A program made the position numbers and the translations under genes. Positions 51,864 to 60,536 of a stretch of 64,000 bases of DNA are shown piece after piece. How positions within the stretch are numbered: position 1 is the first letter of the stretch; each line of letters opens with the position of its first letter. Under the pieces are notes generated by a model. The model saw nothing but the letters and a program-made list of their open reading frames with translations, searched no databases and was not told the DNA's origin. The stretch comes from Sulfurimonas hydrogeniphila (GTDB lineage Bacteria > Campylobacterota > Campylobacteria > Campylobacterales > Sulfurimonadaceae): the NCBI RefSeq assembly GCF_009068765.1, contig NZ_CP035534.1, forward strand, positions 62,001-126,000, in the 5' to 3' direction.

Positions 51864-53225
51864 TTATTCTGCATTTAAATCAAGTACATCAAATAATTCT
51901 TTTGCACCTTCATAGCCGTAATGTATTGAATCCGTTTGGGGTGTTCCGTCACTCTCTATGAGCAAGAATGCGGGATAGCCGAAAACACCGTATTTTTCTT
52001 TAATAGCCAGTGTGTCTTTATTGCTTTTATCAGACAAATCAACCACTAAGGCAATATATTTGTTATTAAGAATTTCAATAATTTTTGGATCTTTGAATGT
52101 TGTTTCATCGAGTTTTTTGCAAACCTTGCAATATTTTGAATGAAAATAGACAAATACAGGCTTGTCGGTTTGTTTTGCCAGCGCTAATTTTTCATCCATT
52201 GTTTTGAGGTTTGGTACTTCTGTAAAAAGAGAAGGTGTTTTTGTAACCGTCTGCAAACTTGATGTTGATTGTTGTACAGCGTTGCTTTTGAGTGGCATAT
52301 ATATGTTGTCATGCCCCATAGCAGCTCCTGTCAAGCTGATAGTTCCCCAAACAAGACACAGTATTGCCAGAGTTCTTAAAAACCTCTGCCATAGCGTCAA
52401 GGACTCATCTGTTGTTGCCAAGGGATATATAAATGCGCCGATTATTATAAAATAAACACCCCACAGATACAAAGAAGAAAAGAGTTCAAGCTCGGAAAAT
52501 ATACTTACAGCAACACCTAAAAGGAGAATACCGAAAAAGTACTTTACATAATCCATCCATGCGCCTGCTTTTGGAATCAGATATCCGGCACCCAGACCAA
52601 CGAGTAAGAGCGGAACACCCATACCAAGAGAGAGTGCAAACATCATCTCTGCTCCCAAAACAGGATTTGCCTGTGCAATGGCAACACTTAGAAATGAGAT
52701 AATGACAGGCGAGACACAGGCTCCTAAAATAAGGGCCGAGAGTAAACCGAGCAAAAAAACGGCAAAAAAGGTACCGCCTTTAATATTTCGGGTTTGACTG
52801 TCAAGTTTTGACTGAATAAAAGAGGGCATTTGCAGGTTGAAAAAACCAAACATAGAAAGTGCCAGCAGAAAAAAGACAAAGCTCATAATACCAATCGCCC
52901 AGATATTTTGAAAGTAGGATTGCAGCTGTTCACCTGTAGCCCCGGCAAGAGCACCCATAAGTGTATAGGTCAGTGCTGTGCCAAGAACATAAGCAACAGA
53001 GAGGAGTAAACCGTTTTTCTTGGTAAGCTTTTCACCCTGTCCGGCTATAATACTTGAGAGAATCGGAATCATAGGCAGTACACAGGGAGTAAAAGTAAGC
53101 AGTAATCCGGCTCCAAAGGCTCCGAGTAACAATCCTAGAAGCGTGTGTGTTTGGAGACTTTCTGCATTGGCAAACAACGGAATTGTTACTAACAGCAGAA
53201 AAAGTAAAATAATCTTTTTTCTCAT
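51864..53225 (-). CDS. DsbD-like thiol:disulfide interchange protein
   Basis: This 453-residue protein passes reducing power across the inner membrane. After a signal peptide comes a membrane domain of eight helices with the redox cysteines in LTFTPCVLPMIP and LILGACVSPVII, and then a periplasmic thioredoxin domain with SKYCKVCKKLDE (about residue 365). The N-terminal alpha domain of full DsbD is absent. In a copper cluster it may keep copper-site cysteines, or the KCG peptides, reduced. It is downstream of the YtkA/FixH-like gene by 12 bp. Confidence 0.88.
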   Translation of the reverse strand: MRKKIILLFLLLVTIPLFANAESLQTHTLLGLLLGAFGAGLLLTFTPCVLPMIPILSSIIAGQGEKLTKKNGLLLSVAYVLGTALTYTLMGALAGATGEQLQSYFQNIWAIGIMSFVFFLLALSMFGFFNLQMPSFIQSKLDSQTRNIKGGTFFAVFLLGLLSALILGACVSPVIISFLSVAIAQANPVLGAEMMFALSLGMGVPLLLVGLGAGYLIPKAGAWMDYVKYFFGILLLGVAVSIFSELELFSSLYLWGVYFIIIGAFIYPLATTDESLTLWQRFLRTLAILCLVWGTISLTGAAMGHDNIYMPLKSNAVQQSTSSLQTVTKTPSLFTEVPNLKTMDEKLALAKQTDKPVFVYFHSKYCKVCKKLDETTFKDPKIIEILNNKYIALVVDLSDKSNKDTLAIKEKYGVFGYPAFLLIESDGTPQTDSIHYGYEGAKELFDVLDLNAE

Positions 53226-53237
53226 CTTTTTTGCCTT

Positions 53238-53624
53238 TTAAAAGTTTAATGTTGTTTTAACACGAGACCTTTTTCCTGTTTTAGGTGTGATAAATATATG
53301 CAGTTGCCATGTTCCGCTCATTGCAAGATTGAGTGTTGCTTTGTATTTTCCGTTACCAAGATTTTGGGCATTTGCTTTTGAGCTCATAGCAGGCATCCCC
53401 GGCATGGCTGGCATAAAGGCTTTGAGTGCTACTTTTGCATCAGTGACAGGTTTGCCGTTTTTCTTGATAGTGACAATAAGTGTGTTGGAACCGGTAGTAA
53501 GCGGTTTGTCTGCGGTGATATGTACTGCTGTTGTTCTGAATTTTGCATCCTTGGAGAATGCGGCTGCCTGAACAAGTGTTGTGCCTAAAAGCAATGCGAA
53601 AAAGATTTTTGCCAAAGTTTTCAT
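53238..53624 (-). CDS. YtkA/FixH-like exported protein with Met-rich segment
   Basis: This 128-residue protein has a signal peptide (KIFFALLLGTTLVQA) and one immunoglobulin-like domain of the YtkA/FixH type. The sequence FMPAMPGMPAMSS (about residues 69-81) is the family's methionine-rich loop, which probably binds Cu(I). It ends with a beta strand (TTLNF). It is the first gene of the minus-strand operon with the dsbD-like gene, driven by site E. It is divergent from the CopZ-like gene. Confidence 0.8.
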   Translation of the reverse strand: MKTLAKIFFALLLGTTLVQAAAFSKDAKFRTTAVHITADKPLTTGSNTLIVTIKKNGKPVTDAKVALKAFMPAMPGMPAMSSKANAQNLGNGKYKATLNLAMSGTWQLHIFITPKTGKRSRVKTTLNF

Positions 53625-53653
53625 AAGAAACTCCTTTTTGTTTTGTTAGGAGA

Positions 53654-53687
53654 AGTATATAACTTTTTTGTGGTGTGTTTGTGTAGC
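53654..53687 (-). promoter_or_regulatory. Copper-regulon promoter, site E
   Basis: On the minus strand, GCTACACA (53687-53680) and ACACCACA (53676-53669) are 11 bp apart, and TATACT (53659-53654) starts 9 nt downstream. It drives the YtkA/FixH-like and dsbD-like genes. It lies back to back with site D. Confidence 0.7.
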
Positions 53688-53703
53688 ACAGGGACAAAAA
53701 TGT

Positions 53704-53737
53704 ATGACACAAAGATTACACAGGAAAAATATATAAT
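53704..53737 (+). promoter_or_regulatory. Copper-regulon promoter, site D
   Basis: ATGACACA (53704-53711) and ATTACACA (53715-53722) are 11 bp apart. TATAAT (53732-53737) begins 9 nt after the second. It precedes the CopZ-like gene at 53761. Confidence 0.75.
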
Positions 53738-53760
53738 TGACTTTTTAAAAAGGATAAGTC

Positions 53761-54243
53761 ATGACAGATCTGTTTAGAACAAAAAATGAAGGTGATAACT
53801 GCTGTACGCCTCAGCCAAAAGGCAAAGTTGCCTGTCCGATATGTGGAGAAAAAGCCAAAGGGGTGCTGGGCAAAACACTGCAGCATCTTTTAACAGAGGA
53901 GGCAAAATCAAAACTTTCCTGTTTTGACGGTTTTTACTACTGTAAAACAGCTGCATGCGAAGCAGTCTATTTTCGGGGCGATGAGATACTGACACAGGAT
54001 GATATGAGCGTTGTCGTCGGACTCAAAGAAGGAGCAACTCCGGCTACTGTATGCTACTGTTTTGGCTGGAGCAAAGAGAAAATAAAAGCGGAATTAGAGG
54101 CAACAGGACAAACAACAGCACTTGAAGACATCAAAGCAAAAATGAAAAATCCCGGCTGTGCCTGTGAAGTGCTGAACCCAAGCGGCGGATGTTGTCTTGG
54201 AGATGTAAGCATGGCGATAAAAGAGCTTATAACACAGAGTTAG
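53761..54243 (+). CDS. CopZ-like Fe-S/zinc protein
   Basis: This 160-residue cytoplasmic protein resembles the N-terminal half of Archaeoglobus CopZ. That protein binds zinc and a [2Fe-2S] cluster and is thought to reduce and hand over copper. A zinc-type site, VACPICGEK, is near residue 25, and cluster cysteines are in VCYCFGWSKEK (about residue 98) and PGCACEVLNPSGGCCLG (about residue 137). The C-terminal HMA domain is absent, so it is not itself a full chaperone. It has its own repeat promoter, site D. Confidence 0.82.
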   Translation: MTDLFRTKNEGDNCCTPQPKGKVACPICGEKAKGVLGKTLQHLLTEEAKSKLSCFDGFYYCKTAACEAVYFRGDEILTQDDMSVVVGLKEGATPATVCYCFGWSKEKIKAELEATGQTTALEDIKAKMKNPGCACEVLNPSGGCCLGDVSMAIKELITQS

Positions 54244-54278
54244 GATGTTAGTGGCACAGATATGCTATAATCTGTCTT

Positions 54279-54593
54279 ATGAAAGCGACAAAAAACAATA
54301 TCATAGAGTATCTCAAACAGATAAAACCTGAACTTTACAAAAATGGCATCAGCTCAGTCGCTCTTTTTGGGAGTTTTGCAAAAGAGACACAAACAGTTTA
54401 CAGTGATATTGACATTGCCATATCCAAAGATGAAAATTTCTTACAGACAAACACATCTTATGATTACTTTGATACAGTAGCAACGATAAAATCAAAAATA
54501 CGAAAGCAGTTTCATAGAAATATAGATATTTTTGACTTAGACAGCAACAGTCCATTTAAAGAGAGTATCAAAAAGGAGCTTATATATGTTTAG
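54279..54593 (+). CDS. mntA: MntA-type nucleotidyltransferase antitoxin
   Basis: This 104-residue minimal nucleotidyltransferase has the catalytic GSFAKETQTVYSDIDIAI, with the GS pair and two aspartates, at about residues 29-46. In HepT/MntA systems this enzyme adenylylates the HepT toxin and blocks it. It overlaps the hepT-like gene by 8 bp. A TATAAT hexamer at 54266-54271 is too close to the start to serve a long leader. The module separates the CopZ-like gene from the copper-region regulator. Confidence 0.82.
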   Translation: MKATKNNIIEYLKQIKPELYKNGISSVALFGSFAKETQTVYSDIDIAISKDENFLQTNTSYDYFDTVATIKSKIRKQFHRNIDIFDLDSNSPFKESIKKELIYV

Positions 54594-54948
54594 TCAAAAA
54601 TCTGTAGAGAGAATAAAAGTTATAAAAAAAAAGATTCTCTTTATAGAGGAGATAGTGAAACAAAACGGCTCTATTGAGAAAGCGTTAGAAGACGAACAAA
54701 ATGCAAGAGCAGCTATACTTATGCATCTTACATCCATTTCAGAACAGTTTGATAAATTACTTCATAACGGTGAACTTGAGATACTTTCAAAGTTTGCAAA
54801 AGAGGATATAAAAGGAAGTTACGAACTAAGAAATTTTATAGCGCATGATTATGAAGGTGTGGACCTGTATATAGTGGAAGATGTAATAAAAACAAGATTA
54901 CCCATCATTAAAAAAACGACTGAAGATATACTTATAAACGAAAAATGA
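54586..54948 (+). CDS. hepT: HepT-like toxin (HEPN ribonuclease)
   Basis: This 120-residue HEPN-domain protein has the RNase motif R-x4-H in LRNFIAHDY (about residue 84), the family's catalytic signature. With the preceding mntA gene it forms a type VII toxin-antitoxin pair. Its stop overlaps the start of the response regulator gene (ATGA), so the toxin is translationally coupled to the two-component system. This makes the module part of the same transcript as the regulator. Confidence 0.82.
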   Translation: MFSQKSVERIKVIKKKILFIEEIVKQNGSIEKALEDEQNARAAILMHLTSISEQFDKLLHNGELEILSKFAKEDIKGSYELRNFIAHDYEGVDLYIVEDVIKTRLPIIKKTTEDILINEK

Positions 54949-55592
54949 AAATATTACTCCTTGAAGATGACACGGCACTGGCAAACATTTTGGTTGATTT
55001 TTTGGAAGACGAATATGAGGTTGTGCAGACTTACAGTATGAAACAGGCACTTGAACTCTCGGAAAATGAAAAATTTGATTTGTATATTTTTGACATTAAT
55101 GTTCCGGATGGCGACGGTATTTCACTACTGCGGGAACTGAGAGACTTCCATGATGAAACACCGGCTATTTTCATTACCGCTTTTCATGATACAAAGTATC
55201 TCAAATCCGCTTTTGAATCAGGCGCGAACGATTTTATAAAAAAACCTTTTGATTTGGAAGAGCTGGCACAGCGTATAGAAAACATTAAGAGACATTTTGG
55301 ACTGGAAAGTCTGGTGAAACTGGATGAACATATCATATTTGACACAAAAACACATATACTCAAAACGCCAGAAAAAATGATCAAACTGACACATAAAGAG
55401 AGTGACTGTCTTCATTACTTTTATAAAAACCGTCATCGTGTGGTAAGTTCTGACGAACTGTTGCAAAATTTTTGGGAGTATGAAGATATGCCGAGTGATG
55501 ATGCTATTCGTACCATTGTAAAAAATCTGAGAAAATACATCGGCAAAGAACATATTGTCAATATCCGGGGAGAGGGCTACAAATTTGAATGA
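54945..55592 (+). CDS. OmpR-family response regulator, probable copper regulator
   Basis: This 215-residue regulator has a receiver (LEDD, phospho-aspartate in IFDINVPDGDG near residue 51, lysine in KKPFDLEE near residue 101) and an OmpR/PhoB winged-helix ending VNIRGEGYKFE. It lies amid the copper genes with its kinase directly after it, overlapping by 8 bp. I infer it may bind the tandem CACA repeats found at eight promoters, since OmpR/PhoB proteins bind direct repeats 11 bp apart. The sequence does not prove this. It resembles the regulator at 20034-20687 closely. Confidence 0.9.
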   Translation: MKILLLEDDTALANILVDFLEDEYEVVQTYSMKQALELSENEKFDLYIFDINVPDGDGISLLRELRDFHDETPAIFITAFHDTKYLKSAFESGANDFIKKPFDLEELAQRIENIKRHFGLESLVKLDEHIIFDTKTHILKTPEKMIKLTHKESDCLHYFYKNRHRVVSSDELLQNFWEYEDMPSDDAIRTIVKNLRKYIGKEHIVNIRGEGYKFE

Positions 55593-56700
55593 GTTGGAAA
55601 AAAAGTCTTTTTACTCTTTTGTAACGCTCTATCTTGTCTCTTCCTTTTTGTTTGTTTTGCTCTCAGGATACTGGTACTACAGCGCACAGAAAAATTCTTT
55701 GGAGAGTGCAACCTATTATAAGCTCAACCATATCGCCGACAAACTTTCAGGACTCATAATTAATGCACAGATGAAAGGGACAACATTACAGCTCCCAAAT
55801 GAAAAAGGGTATGAATACAGTTTGATTGGTGCAAATGAAGCTGCGGGTTTTAAAACAGGATATTATGAAAAAAACGGTTATAAGGTTCTGGTTTCGGATG
55901 CACCGCAGGAACATCTGAATATTGAATATGTCCTTGTCAGAACAAAAGAGTATTTCAAACAGCTCAAGGAGCTGCAAAAAAATGTTCTTTTGGTTATGAG
56001 TGTGGGTTTTTTCTTTATTGTCCTCATCTCTGTCATACTGGCCAAACTCTTTATGAAACCTGTGCATCAGAGAATGGAGCAGATAGAGAGCTTCATTCAG
56101 GATGTCTCACATGAATTGAATACTCCTATAACCGCTTTGAAAATGAGTGCGAGCCGAGCAATCAAGAAAAAAGTTTATGATAAAAAAATATTGACGAATA
56201 TCTCTATAAGCACAAAACAGCTTGAGAGTATCTATAAGTCACTGACATTTTTAAATTTTAATCAAAAACAGCAAGAAGCAGAGGATGTGAATCTTAAAAA
56301 TATTTTGGAGCAGACTATCAGTTACTACAGTGAACTTACAAATGCAAAAAATATAAAAATAGAGAGTCAGCTTGAAGAATGTTATTTTCATATAATTCCC
56401 TCACGGGCAGAACTGTTGTTTTCCAACCTGCTCTCAAATGCCATCAAATACTCTCTTCCCCAAACAAAAATAAGCATAAAACTTGATAAAAATGCCTTTG
56501 TTATAGCAGATGAGGGTGTCGGTATAGAGCAAAAAAAACTTGATGCAATTTTTGAAATGTATAAACGTGAATCAGATATAGCAGGCGGATTCGGTGTGGG
56601 TCTGAGCATTGTGAAACAGATATGTAATGCATATGGTATCACAGTCAATGTTACATCCCAACTTGGAAAAGGAACACAATTCACACTTCTTTTTAAATAA
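55585..56700 (+). CDS. Sensor histidine kinase, probable copper sensor
   Basis: This kinase of about 372 residues has an N-terminal membrane segment, a short periplasmic domain (about residues 35-130) and a second segment (about residues 138-160). The phospho-acceptor is in VSHELNTPITALKM. The ATPase domain has SNLLSNAIKYSLP and GGFGVGLSIV. I chose a TTG at 55585 because it gives MNELEKKSFYSF, matching the MNKITKKSFYSF start of the paralogue at 18899-20041. The upstream frame to 55555 lies inside the regulator gene. Copper sensing is inferred from position only. Confidence 0.86.
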   Translation: MNELEKKSFYSFVTLYLVSSFLFVLLSGYWYYSAQKNSLESATYYKLNHIADKLSGLIINAQMKGTTLQLPNEKGYEYSLIGANEAAGFKTGYYEKNGYKVLVSDAPQEHLNIEYVLVRTKEYFKQLKELQKNVLLVMSVGFFFIVLISVILAKLFMKPVHQRMEQIESFIQDVSHELNTPITALKMSASRAIKKKVYDKKILTNISISTKQLESIYKSLTFLNFNQKQQEAEDVNLKNILEQTISYYSELTNAKNIKIESQLEECYFHIIPSRAELLFSNLLSNAIKYSLPQTKISIKLDKNAFVIADEGVGIEQKKLDAIFEMYKRESDIAGGFGVGLSIVKQICNAYGITVNVTSQLGKGTQFTLLFK

Positions 56701-56767
56701 TAATAATTTTCTTTTAAGAAGAGTTGCCTTATACTTGAGGTAATTCAAATCAGAGGAGAAGAATATT

Positions 56768-57280
56768 ATGACACGAGGAAATTCGATTATTAAAGGCATA
56801 GAACCTGAAACAGTGGTGAAGTTGCTTAACAGAGCCTATGCTGATGAGTGGCTGGCCTATTATCAGTATTTTATAGAAGCAAAAGTGATTAAAGGCATTA
56901 TGAAAGATGCGGCATTTGCGGAGCTGACACAGCATGCAAACGATGAACTCAGACATGCCAATATGGTTGCCGACAGAATCATACAGCTTGGCGGTACACC
57001 GCTTCTGAATCCGCAAGAGTGGTTTACGCATACAAACTGCGGCTATGAAGAGCCAAAAAACTTTGATGTGGTTGCCATCCTTGAAGACTCTATAAAAGGA
57101 GAACAGTGTGCAATCAGTACCTATTCGGAACTTGCCAATATTGTCAAAGACAAGGATATCATCACTTACGATATGGTTTCTCAGATATTAGCCGATGAGG
57201 TAGAGCATGAAGCAGATTTACAGGATCTGCATGATGACATTACAGAATTTGTTCAAAATATAAAAAGTACGATGCAATAA
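56768..57280 (+). CDS. Ferritin-like (bacterioferritin/Dps-type) protein
   Basis: This 170-residue protein is a four-helix ferritin-like bundle. The diiron ligands are visible as an early glutamate in YADEWLAYYQY, ELRHANM (about residue 60), a glutamate in SIKGEQCAIS and EVEHEAD (about residue 148). It could store iron or detoxify peroxide, limiting copper/iron redox damage. A GAGG ribosome-binding site precedes the ATG. It is followed by a bidirectional terminator shared with the convergent cusA gene. Confidence 0.82.
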   Translation: MTRGNSIIKGIEPETVVKLLNRAYADEWLAYYQYFIEAKVIKGIMKDAAFAELTQHANDELRHANMVADRIIQLGGTPLLNPQEWFTHTNCGYEEPKNFDVVAILEDSIKGEQCAISTYSELANIVKDKDIITYDMVSQILADEVEHEADLQDLHDDITEFVQNIKSTMQ

Positions 57281-57306
57281 AAAAGAGGATTAAATATCCT
57301 CTTTTT
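57280..57306. terminator. Bidirectional terminator between the ferritin and cusA genes
   Basis: AAAAAGAGGAT (57280-57290) pairs with ATCCTCTTTTT (57296-57306) around a 5-nt loop. T- and A-runs flank the stem in both directions. It overlaps the cusA stop codon. Confidence 0.75.
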
Positions 57307-60300
57307 GGGAAAGTTGTCGTTTTGCATAGATTTCAAACAGGATCGGAATGATGACAAGGCTCAAAACAGCTGAACTGACAACTCCGCCAAGCATAGGTGC
57401 GGCAATACGCTGCATGACTTCGCTTCCTACTCCGTGGGTATACATAATAGGTGTCAGACCTGCCAAAATAGCAAACACCGTCATAAGTTTTGGACGGACT
57501 CTTTGTACAGCTCCTTCATAAATTGCGGCATTGAGTTCTTTGATTCCAAAGTTTTTTCCATATTTTTCTTTATATTCATCCACCGCTTCCTGCAGATAAA
57601 TTATCATGACGATGGCTGTTTCCGCGGCTACTCCAAGGAGTGCCAAAAATCCGACGATAACGGCTATACTCATGGCAAAGTTGAGGATGTCTATATAGAT
57701 AAGTCCGCCTAAGAGTGCAAAAGGCAGAGTGAAAAAGACAATAATTGTCGGTCCCGGTTTTTTGAGTGCCATATAGATGAGTAAAAAGATGACAACAAGA
57801 ACAGCAGGCACAATCCAGATGATACGCTTCATAGCAGAATCAAGATACTCTGACTGTCCCGCCCATTCTATATAGTATCCCGGATCAAATTTGATTTGAT
57901 TGATGAACTTTTGTGCGCCTATTTTATACTCTGTTGCACTGATACCCTCTTTTGGTGTGATATAAATGAAGGTCACAGGTGCTGCCATTTCGCTTTTTAT
58001 GACAGAAGCGCTCTGTCTGTAAGCCACTTTTGCAAGTGAACCAAGAGGAACAAAGCCAAGTTTGGTTTTGACCTGTATGTTTCTGATGGACTCAAGGCTT
58101 CTTCTCTCATTGTCTTCCAGACGTAGTGCGATAGGATAACGTTCAAGACCTTTGTACATTGTTGAAACTTTCATGCCCCCGATGGCAAAAGCTGTGTACT
58201 CCAAGAGCGTATCTTTTGTCATGTTGTATCGGGCAAGTTTCTCCTCATCAGGGATAATGTCAATGTAGTATCCGGCACTTGCCTGATCTGCAAATACGGA
58301 GAGGGTTTTGTCATACTCCCGCAGTTTGTCTTCTATCTGTTTGCCGAATTTTTGCAAACCTGCCGCATCCATTCCGTAGAGTTTGATACCGATAGGGGTT
58401 CGGATACCGCTTAAAAGCATATCGATACGACCGCGAATCGGGTAGGTCCAGGAATTTGTCAGTCCCGGAATCTGCAAAGCGGCTTCCATGTCTTCACGCA
58501 GTTTGTCATAGGTCATGCCTTTGGGCCACTCGGACTTTGGTTTGAGCGTGATGATAGTCTCAAGCATACCAAGAGGAGCAGGATCCGTTGCAGTACCTGC
58601 ACGCCCGGCTTTGCCAAAAACATTTTCTACTTCGGGAAAACTTTTGATAATCTTGTCTGTTTTTTGCAAAAGCTGTTTTGTCTGGTCTATACTGATACCG
58701 TAAGGGGTAACAGGCATATACATGAATGTCTGCTCATTGAGCATAGGCATAAATTCCCATTTCAGACTCTTGTAAAGCGGATACATGTAACCAAGAGAGA
58801 GTAGAACAAGAACAATGACAAGATATTTTGCTTTGAGGCCGTAGACAATAATTGGACGATAGAGCCAGATGAAAAATCTGTTCAGTGGATTTTTGCTCTC
58901 TGGCAGGATTCTGCCTTTGACAAAAAATATCATCAGTGCAGGGACCAGAGTGATGCTCAGCAGTGCGCCTGCAGCCATTGCAAATGTTTTGGTAAAGGCA
59001 AGCGGAGTAAACAACAGTCCCTCTTGACCTGTCAGTGCAAAAATAGGCAGGAATGATACGACAATAAGTGCAAGTGCGAAAAATATCGGACGCCCGACAA
59101 GCTGTGAGGACTTGAGTATGATAGCAATGCGCTCTTTTTCTGTCGGGATTCTTCCTTCTTTGTGTTCAAATTTGTGCAGCATTTTGTGGGCATTTTCTAT
59201 CATGACGATGGAGGCATCAACCATGGCACCTATGGCAATGGCAATACCTCCAAGACTCATAATGTTTGAGCCGATACCAAAGATTTTCATCAGCAAAAAG
59301 GTAAAACCGACTGTTAAAGGCAGAACAATAATGACAATAAGCGAAGAGCGAAAATGCATCAAGAAAAGTCCAATAATGATGACAACAATAACGCTCTCCT
59401 CAATAAGCGTATCTTTTAAAGTGTCTACCGCTTTGTCAATGAGACCTGAACGGTCATAGACGGTGACAACATCCACACCCTCAACTTTAAGCTCTTTCAT
59501 TTTTTCCTGAACACGCTTAATCATTGTATAAACATCTTCGCCGTAACGTGCCATAACGATACCGCCGACAACTTCGCCTTCGCCGTTTAAGTCTGCCAGA
59601 CCGCGACGCGGTGCAGGGGTAAGTTCTACCCGTGCAATATCACCGAGTTTTACAGGTGTACCGGCTTTTGTTGTGACAACAAGTCCTCTGATATCATCAA
59701 GGTTTTTAATATAGCCTTTGGCCTGTACCATCCACTCATATCCGTTTTTAATGACGATACGCCCGCCTGTATCATTGTTGTTCTTGGCCAATACTCTTTT
59801 GATGTCCTGTATGCTGAGATTGTAGCGAACCAGATTGTCATTGTTTACTGTCACCTGAAAGGTAGGAATAAATCCGCCGATACTCGCTACTTCACTGACA
59901 CCGTCAACACCCATAAGTGCATATTTATAGTAATAGTCCTGGAGGGTACGCAACTCGGCAAGATTCTTTGTTTTTGATTTGAGGGCATATTCATACACCC
60001 AGCCCACACCGCTGGCATCGGGACCAAGGGATACATTCATGTTTGCCGGCAATTGCGACTGAATGGAAGCAAGCTGTTCAAGAACACGGCTTCGTGCCCA
60101 GTAGAGATCTGTTCCCTCTTTGAAAATGATGTAGATAAGACCGTTCTCATAGGTAGAGTATCCACGTACCGTATCAATATTGGCAATAGCCAAAAACTGT
60201 GCAACAAGCGGATAGGTTCCCTGATCTTCGACAATTTCAGGAGACTGTCCTGCCCAATTGATTTGTACAATGACCTGAGGAGGAGACAAGTCAGGCAAAG

Positions 60301-60412
60301 CATCCAAAGGCGTGTTTTTCATACTCCAAATAGAAGCACCGACAAGAGCAAAAGCCGCCAAAAGAACAATAAACTTGTTTTTTATACTAAAAGCGATGAG
60401 TTTTTCTATCAT
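57290..60412 (-). CDS. cusA: CusA-type heavy-metal RND efflux pump
   Basis: This 1040-residue inner-membrane pump drives Cu(I)/Ag(I) through a tripartite channel. It has the RND features: an N-terminal helix, a large periplasmic loop, IAIGAMVDASIVMIENAHK (part of helix 4 with the proton-relay aspartate), and a second half with VGFLALLGVAAETAIVMIIY. The motif YPIRGRIDMLLSGIRTPIG matches the CusA region holding a copper-binding methionine. cusB and cusC lie 2 kb away, beyond an MFS gene and a toxin-antitoxin module. It has its own repeat promoter, site F. Confidence 0.93.
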   Translation of the reverse strand: MIEKLIAFSIKNKFIVLLAAFALVGASIWSMKNTPLDALPDLSPPQVIVQINWAGQSPEIVEDQGTYPLVAQFLAIANIDTVRGYSTYENGLIYIIFKEGTDLYWARSRVLEQLASIQSQLPANMNVSLGPDASGVGWVYEYALKSKTKNLAELRTLQDYYYKYALMGVDGVSEVASIGGFIPTFQVTVNNDNLVRYNLSIQDIKRVLAKNNNDTGGRIVIKNGYEWMVQAKGYIKNLDDIRGLVVTTKAGTPVKLGDIARVELTPAPRRGLADLNGEGEVVGGIVMARYGEDVYTMIKRVQEKMKELKVEGVDVVTVYDRSGLIDKAVDTLKDTLIEESVIVVIIIGLFLMHFRSSLIVIIVLPLTVGFTFLLMKIFGIGSNIMSLGGIAIAIGAMVDASIVMIENAHKMLHKFEHKEGRIPTEKERIAIILKSSQLVGRPIFFALALIVVSFLPIFALTGQEGLLFTPLAFTKTFAMAAGALLSITLVPALMIFFVKGRILPESKNPLNRFFIWLYRPIIVYGLKAKYLVIVLVLLSLGYMYPLYKSLKWEFMPMLNEQTFMYMPVTPYGISIDQTKQLLQKTDKIIKSFPEVENVFGKAGRAGTATDPAPLGMLETIITLKPKSEWPKGMTYDKLREDMEAALQIPGLTNSWTYPIRGRIDMLLSGIRTPIGIKLYGMDAAGLQKFGKQIEDKLREYDKTLSVFADQASAGYYIDIIPDEEKLARYNMTKDTLLEYTAFAIGGMKVSTMYKGLERYPIALRLEDNERRSLESIRNIQVKTKLGFVPLGSLAKVAYRQSASVIKSEMAAPVTFIYITPKEGISATEYKIGAQKFINQIKFDPGYYIEWAGQSEYLDSAMKRIIWIVPAVLVVIFLLIYMALKKPGPTIIVFFTLPFALLGGLIYIDILNFAMSIAVIVGFLALLGVAAETAIVMIIYLQEAVDEYKEKYGKNFGIKELNAAIYEGAVQRVRPKLMTVFAILAGLTPIMYTHGVGSEVMQRIAAPMLGGVVSSAVLSLVIIPILFEIYAKRQLSQKEDI

Positions 60413-60439
60413 AATTTGTCCATTTTTTTAGTTTTGAAA

Positions 60440-60473
60440 ATTATAGCACGCTAGTGTGTAGCGTTTGTGAGAA
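60440..60473 (-). promoter_or_regulatory. Copper-regulon promoter, site F
   Basis: On the minus strand, TTCTCACA (60473-60466) and GCTACACA (60462-60455) are 11 bp apart. TATAAT (60445-60440) starts 9 nt downstream. It precedes cusA. Confidence 0.75.
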
Positions 60474-60536
60474 ATAGTATGAGACAATCAGGATTTTTAG
60501 AGGTTCTCTTAATATATTTTCTTATAGAATTAGGAT

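Noticed and set aside
51688-51915. 75-codon plus-strand frame between the IS element and the dsbD-like gene
   Set aside because: It starts with TTG, has no good ribosome-binding site and its last third runs antisense through the dsbD-like gene. The composition looks like random AT-rich sequence.
54245-54278. A ninth copper-type promoter before mntA
   Set aside because: A TATAAT and a GGCACA occur, but the spacing is 7 nt and there is no second repeat 11 bp upstream.
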